DNA from: Butyrivibrio fibrisolvens
GTDB lineage: Bacteria > Bacillota > Clostridia > Lachnospirales > Lachnospiraceae
NCBI RefSeq assembly: GCF_023206215.1
Contig: NZ_CP065801.1
Coordinates: 186,001-250,000, forward strand
Reading direction: 5' to 3'
Length of the DNA: 64,000 nucleotides
The translations under genes were made by a program, and so were the position numbers. Each line of letters opens with the position of its first letter. The first letter of the stretch is position 1. The notes under the pieces were generated by a model. That model made no database searches and had not been told where the DNA came from. It was given only the letters and a program-made list of their open reading frames with translations. Shown here piece after piece: positions 53,628 through 63,757 of the stretch.

Positions 53628-55322
53628 ATGACGGAGTCTAATAAGAACACTATTATCAAAGACTTTAGAAGTATGTCTTTCTATCAGATATGGATCAGGA
53701 GTTTTGCGGATGGCAATGGCGACGGGATCGGAGACCTTATAGGGGTCTATGACAAGCTTGATTATATTAAAGAGCTGGGAGTTGACGGTATATGGTTCTC
53801 TCCCTTGTATCCCTCTCCCAATGCTGATTTTGGGTATGATATCTCGGATTATTATGATATACATCCGGACTATGGCAACCTTGATCTGTTCAAGAAGGTA
53901 CTAAAAGGCGCTCATGAAAGAGGGCTTAAAGTCCTGATGGATCTGGTAGTCAATCACACGTCAGATGAGCATAAATGGTTTCTTGAAAGTAAGAAAAGCC
54001 GGGACAATGCTTATAGCGACTACTATATCTGGAAAGATCCCAAGATCGTCAAGGGCAAAAAGTGCCCTCCAAATAACTGGGATTCTCTTTTTGAAGGCAA
54101 AGCCTGGGAATATGTCCCCGAAAGGGATCAGTACTATCTTCATATTTTTGCCAGAAAACAGCCTGACCTTAATATGGACAATCCTGTAGTAAGGCAGGAA
54201 GTCAAGAAGATCATGCGCTTTTGGCTTTCGATGGGTGTTGATGGATTCAGAGAGGATGTCATCACCTTCATATCCAAACATCCTGATCTTCCAGATGGCA
54301 ATCCGTTTATTCCTATAGCTAATGGTATGCCATTTTATAAGGATGGGCCCAAGATTCAGGAGTATCTTAGGGAGTTTAGGGACGTATGCCTTGAATATGG
54401 TGCTCTTCAGATAGGTGAAGCGCCCATGACTACAGTAGAAACTGCCCTTTTGTATATAACAGGCAAAGAGAGAACTCTTGATATGATGTTCCACTTTGAC
54501 CATATGATGGCAGACTGCTTCCTTACTGAGTATATCCATAGAGATTTTAACCTTGTTAAGCTTAAGAGCGCTTTTAGCAAGTGGCAGACAAGACTTCTTG
54601 GTAAAGGCTGGAATGCTCTGTATCTTGAGAATCACGACCATCCCCGTATTATAAGCCGTTATGGTGATGAGAAAAACTTCTGGAGAGAAAGCGGAACTGC
54701 TCTTGCGGCATGTTACCTGTTCCAGCAAGGGACACCTTTTATCTATCAGGGTCAGGAAATAGGTATGACCAATATAAGCCTTAGCTCTATCGATAAGTAT
54801 ATAGATGTCTCTTCTAAGAATAATTATAACAATTTCCATACAAACTGGCCCAAGGCAAAACGCCTTAAAAGGATCAGGGATTCAAGTCGCGACTCTTCAA
54901 GAACGCCCATGCAATGGAATAGCAACAAGTATGCAGGATTTTCAAGCGTTAAACCATGGTTTTATATAAATCATAATTATAAAACCGTTAATGTGGAAGC
55001 CGAAGAGAAGGATCCTGACAGTATACTCAACTTCTACAAAAAGTGCCTTGCTATACGAAAAGAAAACAAAGGACTTATCTACGGCAGATATTTTGAGCAT
55101 TTCCATTTTAGTAAGAAGTTATATGTTTATACAAGAAGATATAAAAACGAACGTTATCTTATCATGATCTCCTTCTCTGATATTGAGGAAAAGATCAAGG
55201 TTCCAAAGGGATACGATCTTAATGAGATGGAGCTTCTTATATCCAACTATAAAGATACTGATAGTATTGATTTCTATGCCAACTTAAGGCCATATGAAGT
55301 CAGAGTCTTCAAGAACAAATGA
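53628..55322 (+). CDS. GH13 alpha-glucosidase (oligo-1,6-glucosidase type)
   Basis: 564 residues, full TIM barrel and C-terminal beta domain. Catalytic triad: nucleophile D210 (GVDGFRED), acid E264 (QIGEAP) and D337 (ENHDHPR). The residue after the nucleophile is Val (DVIT), which in the GH13_31 group goes with alpha-1,6 specificity, while Ala goes with alpha-1,4. No signal peptide, so it acts in the cytoplasm on short malto- or isomalto-oligosaccharides. Ribosome-binding site AAGGAG. Its neighbour is a glycosyltransferase, perhaps for glycolipid or glycogen-type metabolism. Confidence 0.93.
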   Translation: MTESNKNTIIKDFRSMSFYQIWIRSFADGNGDGIGDLIGVYDKLDYIKELGVDGIWFSPLYPSPNADFGYDISDYYDIHPDYGNLDLFKKVLKGAHERGLKVLMDLVVNHTSDEHKWFLESKKSRDNAYSDYYIWKDPKIVKGKKCPPNNWDSLFEGKAWEYVPERDQYYLHIFARKQPDLNMDNPVVRQEVKKIMRFWLSMGVDGFREDVITFISKHPDLPDGNPFIPIANGMPFYKDGPKIQEYLREFRDVCLEYGALQIGEAPMTTVETALLYITGKERTLDMMFHFDHMMADCFLTEYIHRDFNLVKLKSAFSKWQTRLLGKGWNALYLENHDHPRIISRYGDEKNFWRESGTALAACYLFQQGTPFIYQGQEIGMTNISLSSIDKYIDVSSKNNYNNFHTNWPKAKRLKRIRDSSRDSSRTPMQWNSNKYAGFSSVKPWFYINHNYKTVNVEAEEKDPDSILNFYKKCLAIRKENKGLIYGRYFEHFHFSKKLYVYTRRYKNERYLIMISFSDIEEKIKVPKGYDLNEMELLISNYKDTDSIDFYANLRPYEVRVFKNK

Positions 55323-55383
55323 GCAATCTTACATCGGAAGATGCCCCCTGGGAACGAAGATAAGGGACTATTTTGCATCCTAA

Positions 55384-55462
55384 TATGGTCCTTCACCTAT
55401 GCCGCCAGGGGTCATTTTTGGGTCTGGATATGGTCCCTTGACTATGTCACTAGAGGTCATTT
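55384..55462 (+). repeat. two direct repeats of about 34 bases, period 45
   Basis: TATGGTCCTTCACCTATG... (55384-55417) recurs as TATGGTCCCTTGACTATG... (55429-55462), both ending in GAGGTCATTT or GGGGTCATTT. They fill the gap between the GH13 gene and the HAD-type gene. Role unknown. Confidence 0.6.
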
Positions 55463-55508
55463 ATTATAGTAATCTAACTAATTTTGATTACTAAGGAGCA
55501 TAGCAGAT

Positions 55509-56117
55509 TTGAATATTTATATTGATTTTGATGATTGCCTCTGCGAGACAGCAAGAGCACTTTCTGGTCTTGCAAAAGAGCTGTTTGGCAAAGATGTCCC
55601 ATATGAAAATATACAGTTTTTCAACCTTCAGAAGTCTTTTGATCTTGATGAGGCTCAGTATGAAGAGCTTATGATCAAGGCTCATCTTCCGGAAGTTCTT
55701 AGGGCTTATGAAGAGACTAAAGGAGCATCTGAAACAGTTAATAAGTGGCTTGATGAAGGACATAATGTATCAATCATAACAGGCCGCCCCTCAAGTGCAT
55801 ATGAACCATCCCGCAAGTGGCTTGATGAGCACGGTTTAGAGCGTGTTAAGCTTTTTTGCCTTAACAAATACGGCAGGGATAGTTTTATCAAGAACAGCGA
55901 GTTCACTCTTGAACTGGAAGACTATTATAAGATGAAATTTGATGTTGCTATCGAAGACTCTCCTCTTGCATTTAAGTTCTTCGATCATCTTCCTGATCTT
56001 AAGGTCATGGTATATGACCGCCCGTGGAATCATAATGCAGAGCTTCCCGGCGACAATTTTAAACGTTGCATGGATTGGGAGTATATCAGTAAGCAGGTTG
56101 AGCAGATAGAAGTTTGA
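55509..56117 (+). CDS. HAD-family nucleotidase-like protein
   Basis: 202 residues with a TTG start (GGAG 10 bases upstream). Motif I is DFDDCL (residues 6-11) with both Asp; motif II ITGRPS; motif IV VAIEDSPLAFK with the ED pair. It resembles 5'(3')-deoxyribonucleotidases and the YorS/NagD-like HAD groups, with a helical cap between motif I and II. Substrate probably a nucleoside monophosphate or small sugar phosphate; not certain. Ends in the bidirectional terminator at 56235. Confidence 0.8.
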   Translation: MNIYIDFDDCLCETARALSGLAKELFGKDVPYENIQFFNLQKSFDLDEAQYEELMIKAHLPEVLRAYEETKGASETVNKWLDEGHNVSIITGRPSSAYEPSRKWLDEHGLERVKLFCLNKYGRDSFIKNSEFTLELEDYYKMKFDVAIEDSPLAFKFFDHLPDLKVMVYDRPWNHNAELPGDNFKRCMDWEYISKQVEQIEV

Positions 56118-56234
56118 AAATGCTTCATTTGGCAAAAATAGCAAACGGCGACAGCAGCGCTACCCCTACAAATTACGGCATAAATTAAAGAGCAAAACAA
56201 GGGTTATGAATGCTAGCATGCATTTGTAAATGAT

Positions 56235-56282
56235 TAAAACCTCCTCGCCTGATAGAGTTTCTATCCGGATGAGGAGGTTTTT
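56235..56282. terminator. bidirectional terminator between HAD and ECF genes
   Basis: AAACCTCCTC pairs with GAGGAGGTTT, with inner GATAG/CTATC, and T runs on both strands. It separates two convergent genes. Confidence 0.85.
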
Positions 56283-56304
56283 CTAAATAAGATCCCTGGG
56301 GGCA

Positions 56305-56871
56305 TTAATTATTCGAATTTGCAAGATATTTCTTGAGCGGGATCCATATTACAAATGCGATAACGCTTCCGATCAAAGCTGTTATGAGCTGCACTGTTGA
56401 GAACTGAGCCTGAAGAACTGGCAGCATCTTCTCCTGCATTGGCTGTGGAAGGAATGTGGGAAGCAGCCACAGAGAGATTGTAAGTCCCATAACTGCGGCC
56501 TTTACGACACTTCCGACTACCATTCCTATACATAGGCGGATATTCTTATCAATATTTTTTAAAACTTTTTGATAGAAAAGCCATACAAAGATTGCAAGGA
56601 TGGCATTGCCAAGCATTACCATAGGTATCATCATAGGAACAGCAGCCATTACAGGGCTTCCTGTGATTATGAAAGCTGTAACCGGAGTTATGATACTGAG
56701 GATTATGCCGCACCACAGTCCTGCGGTCAGAACTGCGATGATAATGCAGGCATTGATGATAGGACCTGTTATAAATACGCTTAAGTTTTTGAAGAACTGG
56801 CTCACAATACAGATGGCGAGCAAAATACCTGTTAGTGCAATTTGTTTTGTAGTAATTTTCATATTGCTCAT
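56305..56871 (-). CDS. ECF transporter S component (substrate-binding membrane protein)
   Basis: 188 residues and six helices (about 10-30, 35-55, 57-80, 83-105, 112-138, 160-182). It has the S-component pattern: short N-terminal helix start (KITTKQIALTGILLAICIVSQFFK), then ITGPIINACIIIAVLT and GLWCGIILSIITP. It takes up a vitamin or similar with a shared energizing module (EcfA, A', T), whose genes are not here. The substrate cannot be told. No riboswitch seen upstream; inverted repeats ATGAAT-TTG-ATTCAT (56889-56903) and ATACAA-N9-TTGTAT (56942-56962) may be operators. Confidence 0.88.
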   Translation of the reverse strand: MSNMKITTKQIALTGILLAICIVSQFFKNLSVFITGPIINACIIIAVLTAGLWCGIILSIITPVTAFIITGSPVMAAVPMMIPMVMLGNAILAIFVWLFYQKVLKNIDKNIRLCIGMVVGSVVKAAVMGLTISLWLLPTFLPQPMQEKMLPVLQAQFSTVQLITALIGSVIAFVIWIPLKKYLANSNN

Positions 56872-57171
56872 TTCCTCCCATGGATGTAATGAATTTGATT
56901 CATATTAGATACAAGTAAAAGTTTTCTAAAGATAAAAAGTCATACAACTATATGAATTGTATAAATAAATATAGAAATGTACAAATAGTATCGATAATAA
57001 ATACATTATACATTTAATTATCGTTAATTACTATAGATAGGTTTTATTGTATCTCCTCCCCAACCATATAAAAAGTATACACTAAAACGAGGGAAAATGC
57101 TCTCCTGAAAGCGGAGGCAAGGGATCAAAAAAGCGAGCATTATTTGCAAAAAAGTGGCGCGTAATTTACTC

Positions 57172-57200
57172 TTGACAAATTAGTAATATGGTCACATAAT
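57172..57200 (+). promoter_or_regulatory. promoter of pyrG
   Basis: TTGACA (57172-57177) and CATAAT (57195-57200) are 17 bases apart. Transcription starts near 57207, giving a leader of about 120 bases that contains the hairpin at 57236. The gap back to 56904 holds only AT-rich DNA. Confidence 0.8.
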
Positions 57201-57235
57201 AAAGCGTCAAATTAATAGATTATTTTTTATATACG

Positions 57236-57302
57236 AAGAACCGACAAAGGCGCCGGGTATCTTTTACGGGATACCTCTCACCCTTTATACCGGTTCTTTT
57301 TT
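57236..57302 (+). terminator. attenuator-like terminator in the pyrG leader
   Basis: AAGAACCG (57236-57243) pairs with CGGTTCTT (57291-57298), with inner stems AAAGG/CCTTT (57246-57250/57282-57286) and GGTATC/GATACC (57256-57261/57270-57275), and a run of six T. CCGGGTAT (57253-57260) can alternatively pair with ATACCGG (57287-57293), which would break the terminator. It lies between promoter and gene. Control of pyrG by CTP through a leader terminator is known in B. subtilis. Confidence 0.75.
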
Positions 57303-57325
57303 GTTTGTAGAAGAAGGAGACTTAT

Positions 57326-58933
57326 ATGGCGACAAAATATGTATTTGTAACAGGAGGCGTAGTTTCAGGCCTTGGCAAAGGAATCACAGCAGCATCTCTC
57401 GGAAGGCTCTTAAAAGCCAGAGGATACAAGGTAACAATGCAGAAATTCGACCCATACTTGAACGTCGATCCCGGTACTATGAATCCCATCCAGCATGGTG
57501 AGGTATTCGTAACAGATGATGGCACGGAGACTGACCTTGACCTGGGACATTATGAGCGTTTCATCGATGAAAGTCTCGACAAGAATTCCAATGTAACAAG
57601 TGGTAAGGTTTACTGGTCTATCCTGCAAAAAGAGCGCCGCGGAGATTTTGGCGGCCACACAGTTCAGGTAATCCCTCATGTGACCAATGAGATCAAGAGC
57701 CGCTTCTATCGCAATGACTCTGATGATGAGATGCATATCGCCATCATTGAAGTAGGCGGAACTGTTGGTGATATTGAATCACAGCCCTTCCTTGAAGCTA
57801 TACGTCAGTTCCAGCATGAGGTAGGCCCTCAGAATTCAATGCTCATTCTGGTTTCGCTTCTTCCATATCTTAAGTGTTCTCAGGAGCTTAAGACCAAGCC
57901 TACACAGTCTGCAGTCAAGACTATGCAGGGAATGGGTCTTCAGCCGGATGTCATCGTTGCAAGGTCTGAAGTAGACTTTGACGATGAGCTTAAGGACAAA
58001 ATCGCACTTTTTTGTAATATTCCATCTGAAAATGTCCTCAAGAATCTGGACCTTAAATATCTCTACGAGGCTCCTCTTGCTATGGAAAAAGAGCACCTTG
58101 CCCAGGTAGCATGCAAGTGTCTTGGCATAGAATGTCCTGAGCCTGACCTTACAGACTGGAAAGAGATGGTAGATACGCTCTATTCATTAAATCATTCAGT
58201 AAATATAGCTCTTGTCGGTAAGTATACTCAGCTTCACGATGCATATATCAGCGTAGTAGAAGCCCTCAAGCATGGCGGTATCTCTAACAAGACTGAAGTA
58301 AATATCAAGTGGGTTGATTCTGAGACTATCACAGATGAAAATGTCAGTGATGCTCTTAAGGATGTTGATGGTATCCTTGTACCGGGAGGTTTTGGTGACA
58401 GAGGTATAGACGGGATGATCTGTGCTATCAGATATGCCAGAGAGAACAATGTTCCGTTCCTTGGCCTGTGCCTTGGTATGCAGCTGTCTATTGTAGAATT
58501 TGCAAGAAACGTTGCAGGGATACGTGATGCTGATTCTATTGAGTTTAACGCAAGCACACAGCACCCTGTGATAGCTTTCCTTCCTGATCACGATGCTGAT
58601 GACGAACTTGGCGGTACTCTTCGCCTTGGATCATATCCATGTACTTTGAAAAAAGGCTCTCTTGCTGAAAAGCTCTATGGTACCTGCGAGATCGCAGAGC
58701 GCCATCGTCACAGATATGAAGTTAATAATGCTTTCAGAGAAGCATTTACAGCTGCAGGCTTGTCTATATGCGGAACATCACCTGATAACAGGATCGTAGA
58801 GATGATAGAGAATCCTTCATGCGATTTCTTCATTGCAACACAGGCTCACCCAGAGCTTAAGTCAAGACCCAACAGGCCACATCCTCTTTTTGCAGGCCTT
58901 GTAGAAGCTGCGCTTAAGCATGAGCAGAAATAA
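57326..58933 (+). CDS. pyrG: CTP synthase
   Basis: 535 residues, the normal length. Synthase domain (about 1-265): [12 protein letters not shown] (ATP loop) and [13 protein letters not shown] with the UTP/CTP-binding residues. Glutaminase domain (about 290-535): GLCLGMQ gives the catalytic Cys near residue 382, the partner His and Glu lie in QAHPEL near 510. Makes CTP from UTP, ATP and glutamine in the cytoplasm, the last step of pyrimidine ribonucleotide synthesis. Ribosome-binding site AAGGAGA. The leader terminator upstream suggests attenuation control by CTP or pyrimidine level. Confidence 0.98.
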   Translation: MATKYVFVTGGVVSGLGKGITAASLGRLLKARGYKVTMQKFDPYLNVDPGTMNPIQHGEVFVTDDGTETDLDLGHYERFIDESLDKNSNVTSGKVYWSILQKERRGDFGGHTVQVIPHVTNEIKSRFYRNDSDDEMHIAIIEVGGTVGDIESQPFLEAIRQFQHEVGPQNSMLILVSLLPYLKCSQELKTKPTQSAVKTMQGMGLQPDVIVARSEVDFDDELKDKIALFCNIPSENVLKNLDLKYLYEAPLAMEKEHLAQVACKCLGIECPEPDLTDWKEMVDTLYSLNHSVNIALVGKYTQLHDAYISVVEALKHGGISNKTEVNIKWVDSETITDENVSDALKDVDGILVPGGFGDRGIDGMICAIRYARENNVPFLGLCLGMQLSIVEFARNVAGIRDADSIEFNASTQHPVIAFLPDHDADDELGGTLRLGSYPCTLKKGSLAEKLYGTCEIAERHRHRYEVNNAFREAFTAAGLSICGTSPDNRIVEMIENPSCDFFIATQAHPELKSRPNRPHPLFAGLVEAALKHEQK

Positions 58934-59070
58934 ATTCATATTAGTATATTCGTCTTAACAGGAATATAGATCATAATATGCATATAAAGAAATATCATTA
59001 CCCCAAAATCTATTTTTATAGTAATGATATTTCCAAGACATAAAACAAGAAATTATCTACAGGAGGACAC

Positions 59071-60309
59071 ATGTACACACTTAACGAAAACTACTTAAAG
59101 CTTCCGGGAAGCTATCTGTTCTCAGGAATTGCCAAGAAAGTTGCTGCTTATCAAGAAGCACATCCTGATGCTGACATAATCCGCCTTGGAATAGGCGATG
59201 TAACACAGCCCTTATGTAAAGCTGTAATAGATGAGCTTCACAAGGCTGTAGATGAGATGGCTAGTGCAGATACCTTTAAAGGCTACGCTCCCGATCTTGG
59301 ATATGAGTTCCTGCGTCATGCAATGGCCCAGAATGACTACAGAGACAGAGGATGCGATATAGCTGACGATGAGATCTTCATATCAGATGGAGCTAAGTCA
59401 GACTCTGCCAATATCCAGGAGATCTTCGGAGCAGATGTAAGGCTCGCTGTATGTGACCCTGTATATCCTGTATATGTTGACTCCAATGTCATGGCAGGAA
59501 GATGCGGCGATTATGATGACAAGACAGGTATGTGGAGTAATGTTATCTATATGCCATGCACGGCTGATAACGGCTTCGTACCGCAGCTCCCTACTAAGAC
59601 TCCTGACCTTATCTATCTGTGCTTTCCTAATAACCCTACAGGCGAAGTTATAACAAAAGATGAGCTTCAGAAGTGGGTTGATTATGCTAATAAGGTTGGC
59701 GCTGTCATCATATATGATGCAGCCTATGAAGCTTATATCACTGATCCTTCTATCCCTCACAGCATCTATGAATGTGAGGGCGCCAGAACCTGTGCTATAG
59801 AGCTTAGATCTTTTTCCAAAAATGCGGGATTCACAGGTCTTAGACTTGGCGCTACTATAATACCTCACGATATAGTAGTGGCAAAGACTGCTATAGGCAA
59901 AGAAAACGTAGAGCTTCACAGCCTCTGGGCAAGGCGCCACGGCACCAAATATAACGGAGCTCCCTACATCGTGCAGCGCGCTGGATATGCCTGCTACTCA
60001 GACGAGGGCAAGGCTCAGATCAAAGAGCAGGTTGCAACTTATATGAAGAATGCCCACTACATCAAGAATGGTCTCAAAGAAGCAGGCTATACAGTCTACG
60101 GCGGCGAGAACTCTCCTTATGTATGGCTTAAAACTCCTGACGATATGACCAGCTGGGAATTCTTCGATATGCTTCTTGAAAAGGCTGGTGTAGTAGGAAC
60201 TCCCGGCTCAGGATTTGGTCCAAGCGGCGAGCACTACTTCAGACTCACAGCTTTCGGAAGCTATGAAAATAGCGTAAAAGCTATCGAAAGAATAAAAAAT
60301 ATGAAATAA
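59071..60309 (+). CDS. dapL: LL-diaminopimelate aminotransferase
   Basis: 412 residues, the typical length. Fold type I PLP enzyme with the Schiff-base lysine K250 in SFSKNAGFTG, which together with FPNNPTGE near 190 and YDAAYEAY near 220 is diagnostic of DapL. It turns tetrahydrodipicolinate directly to LL-diaminopimelate with glutamate as donor, bypassing the succinylase steps, for lysine and peptidoglycan. Start ATG with AGGAGG upstream. Single gene, 137 bases after pyrG, ended by a hairpin. Confidence 0.96.
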   Translation: MYTLNENYLKLPGSYLFSGIAKKVAAYQEAHPDADIIRLGIGDVTQPLCKAVIDELHKAVDEMASADTFKGYAPDLGYEFLRHAMAQNDYRDRGCDIADDEIFISDGAKSDSANIQEIFGADVRLAVCDPVYPVYVDSNVMAGRCGDYDDKTGMWSNVIYMPCTADNGFVPQLPTKTPDLIYLCFPNNPTGEVITKDELQKWVDYANKVGAVIIYDAAYEAYITDPSIPHSIYECEGARTCAIELRSFSKNAGFTGLRLGATIIPHDIVVAKTAIGKENVELHSLWARRHGTKYNGAPYIVQRAGYACYSDEGKAQIKEQVATYMKNAHYIKNGLKEAGYTVYGGENSPYVWLKTPDDMTSWEFFDMLLEKAGVVGTPGSGFGPSGEHYFRLTAFGSYENSVKAIERIKNMK

Positions 60310-60353
60310 GATGATATATTATTTTACAATAGATCTATGTAAATAATTAAAGA

Positions 60354-60401
60354 GGCAGCTTATAAATGATTTTGAAGATCAAATATAAGCTGCCTTATTT
60401 G
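60354..60401 (+). terminator. Rho-independent terminator of dapL
   Basis: GGCAGCTTATA (60354-60364) pairs with TATAAGCTGCC (60384-60394), with T-rich DNA after it. Confidence 0.85.
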
Positions 60402-60477
60402 TTGAGATCAAAAAGTTATTCTATGAATTATATGCGGGCGCTAAGGGCCTGATCATGATAAAAGAAATAATGAAATC

Positions 60478-62178
60478 TTATATTGTAAAGGAGTTGCGGA
60501 TTTCTTTAAGCTCATTGGAATTGTCTTTGGTTTCTGCAACAACAGATACAACGCCCTCTGAAAGCTGTGCTACATCAGTAGTCTTCTCTGCTACGGTTGT
60601 AACAGCCTGAGCAGCTTCGCCAACTGTCTTGGATATATCAGCAATTGATGTGCTGATCTCTGTTGTAGATTCCTGAAGCTCCCCTATCTGATTGTAGATT
60701 GAGCCAAGGGCATCTGCGAATCCCTGAGCATCCTGCTCATATTGCTGGCTCACATCAAGGAACTTGTCATAGTCAGCGGCAACATCAGTGCTTACATAAT
60801 CAAGCGTTCGCTGGAGACATGTACTCATCTCGTTAACGGCATCCTGAACCTCTGCTACGATCTCCATGATATCTTTGACAGTCTCAGAAGACTGAGTCGC
60901 AAGTGATCCGATCTCTGTAGCAACAACTGCAAAGCCTTTACCTGCATCGCCTGCACGGGCAGCTTCTATGGATGCGTTAAGTGCAAGGAGGTTGGTCTGG
61001 CTGGCAATATTCTGAATAGCTCCTGCCAGAGTGTTGACCTTTTCCACTGCTTTTGATTTCTCAAGAGCTTCTTTGCCCTGAGCATCAATCTCTTCATATA
61101 TTTTCTGCGTCTTCTCAGAAGCTGCTATTGTATCCTGGCGGATGCCTGCAGCCTTCTCACTTATCTCCTTAGCCATGTCAGAAGAGTTAAGAGCCGAATC
61201 CGCGATAGCATCTGCTTTGTTCTTGATAGTAGCTGTATTGTCACTTATAAGATCAGTAGACGCTGATGTCTCTTCCATTGATGCTGCAAGTTCCTGCGAA
61301 GTTGCAGAGTTGTCAGCATTGGCAGAATCTATCTTAAATGTTATATCTGAAAGTGTCTCTGCATGTTCTTCAAGATTGCTGGAAGTATCACTTATCCTTC
61401 CTACGATATCTCTAAGGCTCTGTTCCATCTCTCCGATAGCTATGGCCATGATGCCGGTCTCATCTTTATTTTTCTCCATCTTCTCAAGATCACCGCTCAT
61501 GGTGAAGTTGAGATCTCCAACCTGCTTGATGACACCTGTAAGGATTCGGATGGGTTTTGTGATGCCTGCAGCTGCGATTATACTAAATCCCAAAAGGACA
61601 AGGCCCAGAACTGTAGATAGCATGATACTTGCATTTCTTACAGTATTGATATCAGCCATGACTTCATTTTCATTGGCAACTATAACAGCAACCCATTTAG
61701 TTGACGATATGACCTGATAAGAGCCATATTTAGTGACTCCGTTCTCATCCACATAGTGGAATACACCGTTTTCTTCGTATTTACCGGTAGGTATTGCTTT
61801 GAGGATAGCTGCAACATTATCATTAAAAACAGTGGTGCCAACCTTATCTTCTTTCTTATGATATAAGAATGTTCCCTCTCCATCTACAACGTATAGATAA
61901 CTCGAGTCAATACCATTTAAGCCTTTACCTTCAAGTCTTGTCTTAAGGACTTCATACGTAGTTCCTTCCTCGCCGTAATCTGTTACAAGCTCATCTACAA
62001 GCATAGATGAAAGTGTAGCTATATCCTGCATGTTATTCTCAGTTACCTTTTGAATAGCATTCCTTGACTGAGGGATGATATATACAACATTTAGAAGGAA
62101 AAAAAGTAGAACGCAGCCAATTATGAGCATGATTATCTTAGCATAGATAGAATAGATATTTATCGATCTTTTTTTCAT
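60478..62178 (-). CDS. methyl-accepting chemotaxis protein
   Basis: 566 residues from the ATG at 62178 with GGAGGT upstream. N-terminal transmembrane helix (about 10-30), an extracytoplasmic Cache-type sensor (about 35-185, with [19 protein letters not shown]), second helix (about 190-215), a HAMP domain ([12 protein letters not shown]...), and the cytoplasmic signalling coiled coil with the tip [23 protein letters not shown] and GFAVVATEI. It senses a small molecule outside and controls CheA. Ligand not known. Motile Lachnospiraceae usually have many. Confidence 0.96.
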   Translation of the reverse strand: MKKRSINIYSIYAKIIMLIIGCVLLFFLLNVVYIIPQSRNAIQKVTENNMQDIATLSSMLVDELVTDYGEEGTTYEVLKTRLEGKGLNGIDSSYLYVVDGEGTFLYHKKEDKVGTTVFNDNVAAILKAIPTGKYEENGVFHYVDENGVTKYGSYQVISSTKWVAVIVANENEVMADINTVRNASIMLSTVLGLVLLGFSIIAAAGITKPIRILTGVIKQVGDLNFTMSGDLEKMEKNKDETGIMAIAIGEMEQSLRDIVGRISDTSSNLEEHAETLSDITFKIDSANADNSATSQELAASMEETSASTDLISDNTATIKNKADAIADSALNSSDMAKEISEKAAGIRQDTIAASEKTQKIYEEIDAQGKEALEKSKAVEKVNTLAGAIQNIASQTNLLALNASIEAARAGDAGKGFAVVATEIGSLATQSSETVKDIMEIVAEVQDAVNEMSTCLQRTLDYVSTDVAADYDKFLDVSQQYEQDAQGFADALGSIYNQIGELQESTTEISTSIADISKTVGEAAQAVTTVAEKTTDVAQLSEGVVSVVAETKDNSNELKEIRNSFTI

Positions 62179-62542
62179 GAAGATACCTCCTACGGACTTC
62201 ACTTCACACTTTACGAATCTATATCGGTGTAAAAAAGTGATAATATTATAGGAATTTATCTATATGAAATTATTTTATCGCTTTTACTAATTTCCCCAAT
62301 TGGGACGGACCAGCATCCCCAAAGTTTTTACAAGGACAGGCAGTATATAAATCATTGCCACACTGTTAATTATTTTATGAATTGAGGAATTTGCATACTA
62401 AACTCTTGCTACAGGATCTTTAACCTGTGTTACAATTGAGAAGACATCATTATTAGTTGGTAGAATATATAGATGCTCTTTTTCTGAGAAAAAAGAATCT
62501 ATAGTATGCAGAGCTTGCCTTGCGCGGGCAAAAAGGAGAATT
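62179..62542. other. intergenic region between divergent chemotaxis and lipoprotein genes
   Basis: About 360 bases, AT-rich. A small hairpin ACAGG-ATCTTTAA-CCTGT (62409-62426) is seen, but without a T run. No gene is supported. Confidence 0.4.
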
Positions 62543-63676
62543 ATGAATAGAATTAAAAATATATCAAAGGTATTAGGACTTATACTGTCAGTTTCAGTTC
62601 TGTCAGCCTGTACATCACCTGGAGTAGATAATAAGGACGTATCAGGGACAATAACACCTGCAAGTAACAACGGCTCATCTATAGCAGGAGCAGCTACTAA
62701 CGCAGATATATCCGGTGAAGGTGCATCCAATGAAGATGCAGCACCTAATAGCGAGACATCAGATGTGGCAGGTAGCGATAATGCTTCAGAAAAAGGCTCT
62801 GATCAGAGCGCATCTGCAGCTACAGAGGCTACTATCTACAGAGATCCCATAAGCAACCAGGAGCCTGTCAAGGACGGTTATCTTAATATAGTCTTCTTAG
62901 GAGATGAACAGTTTCTTACAGGAGAATCTGAAGGCAATACCATACCTGATCTTATGACCAACAGGTTCGATTATACCAATATCTATAACCTTGCGATAAA
63001 GGATACTACAGGCGCTATCCCTCGTTCTCAGACTTCTACAAAGCCCTCTGATTATAAAGAGCCTAATTTTACAGCTATGGCGCATGTCCTTGCCGGAGAT
63101 ATCAAGGCAGATACCTTTAGCAGCTACCTTGGAACAGACGGCGTTGCGGCTTGTAATAAGATTGATGTTAAGACAGTTGATTATTATGTTATAGGTTATG
63201 GATATCACGATTATTACAACGGAATAGAATCAACTAATGAGAACAATCCTGAAGATGAGCACACTCTTCACGGGGCTATAGTAACAGGTATAAAGATCAT
63301 ACAGGAAGTATCCCCTAATGCTCAGTTCATAGTATGCAGTCCTTACTATTGCAGATTTTTTGATGAAAATGGTAAAGATATTGGAGATGCCTTCTCTGTC
63401 ACAAAAGGGCTTAATACACTTGCTGTATATGCCAATGAGACAGTCCTTGCAGCCGATCAGTGTACCAATACCTTAAAGCTTCCTGCTATAAGCGGTACAT
63501 TATTTGACCTAAATGGACACACCTATACTCAGTATCTTGAATCTGACGGACTTACCATGAATCTTAAGGGCCGCAGGATATATACAGACGCTCTTGCAAG
63601 ACTTATAAAATATCACTTGGGATTTATTGGCGAGGAAGAAGCTAATAAAACGATCACAATTGCAGATTATAACTAA
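62543..63676 (+). CDS. SGNH-hydrolase-like lipoprotein with altered active site
   Basis: 377 residues, AAGGAG ribosome-binding site. Lipoprotein signal with lipobox LSAC (Cys about residue 23) and a Ser/Ala/Asp-rich linker to about 95. Then an SGNH-like fold: block I is FLGDEQF where the catalytic GDS serine is Glu; block III is GYGYHDYY in place of G-x-N-D; and the block V motif DGLTMNLKG has Thr where the catalytic His of DGLHPN stands. So the catalytic triad looks lost. It could be a binding or structural relative of surface esterases. Confidence 0.75.
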   Translation: MNRIKNISKVLGLILSVSVLSACTSPGVDNKDVSGTITPASNNGSSIAGAATNADISGEGASNEDAAPNSETSDVAGSDNASEKGSDQSASAATEATIYRDPISNQEPVKDGYLNIVFLGDEQFLTGESEGNTIPDLMTNRFDYTNIYNLAIKDTTGAIPRSQTSTKPSDYKEPNFTAMAHVLAGDIKADTFSSYLGTDGVAACNKIDVKTVDYYVIGYGYHDYYNGIESTNENNPEDEHTLHGAIVTGIKIIQEVSPNAQFIVCSPYYCRFFDENGKDIGDAFSVTKGLNTLAVYANETVLAADQCTNTLKLPAISGTLFDLNGHTYTQYLESDGLTMNLKGRRIYTDALARLIKYHLGFIGEEEANKTITIADYN

Positions 63677-63686
63677 GTAAACGATT

Positions 63687-63737
63687 AAAAAGCGGAAGAA
63701 AGTAAGGCATAATAGCTTTACTTTTTTCCGCTTTTTT
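63687..63737 (+). terminator. Rho-independent terminator of the SGNH-like gene
   Basis: AAAAGCGGAA-GAAAGTAA pairs with TTACTTT-TTCCGCTTTT around a 9-base loop, with a run of six T. Confidence 0.85.
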
Positions 63738-63757
63738 GCAATGATACATGATCTATA

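Noticed and set aside
53961..54839. 292-codon minus-strand frame inside the GH13 gene
   Set aside because: It mirrors a highly conserved GH13 barrel with full catalytic triad and has no start signal.
56108..56150. AGTTTGAAAATGCTTCATTTG as a degenerate repeat copy
   Set aside because: Only part of hairpin 1 is similar, without pairing or the second hairpin.
57236..57302. pyrG leader as a known riboswitch class
   Set aside because: No consensus of guanidine, PRPP, ZTP, fluoride or T-box RNAs could be recognised; only a terminator with an alternative pairing is supported.
62398..62730. 110-codon minus-strand frame over the lipoprotein start
   Set aside because: It overlaps the signal peptide and linker of a clear lipoprotein; the Ser/Ala-rich codons read as Ala/Asp in reverse.
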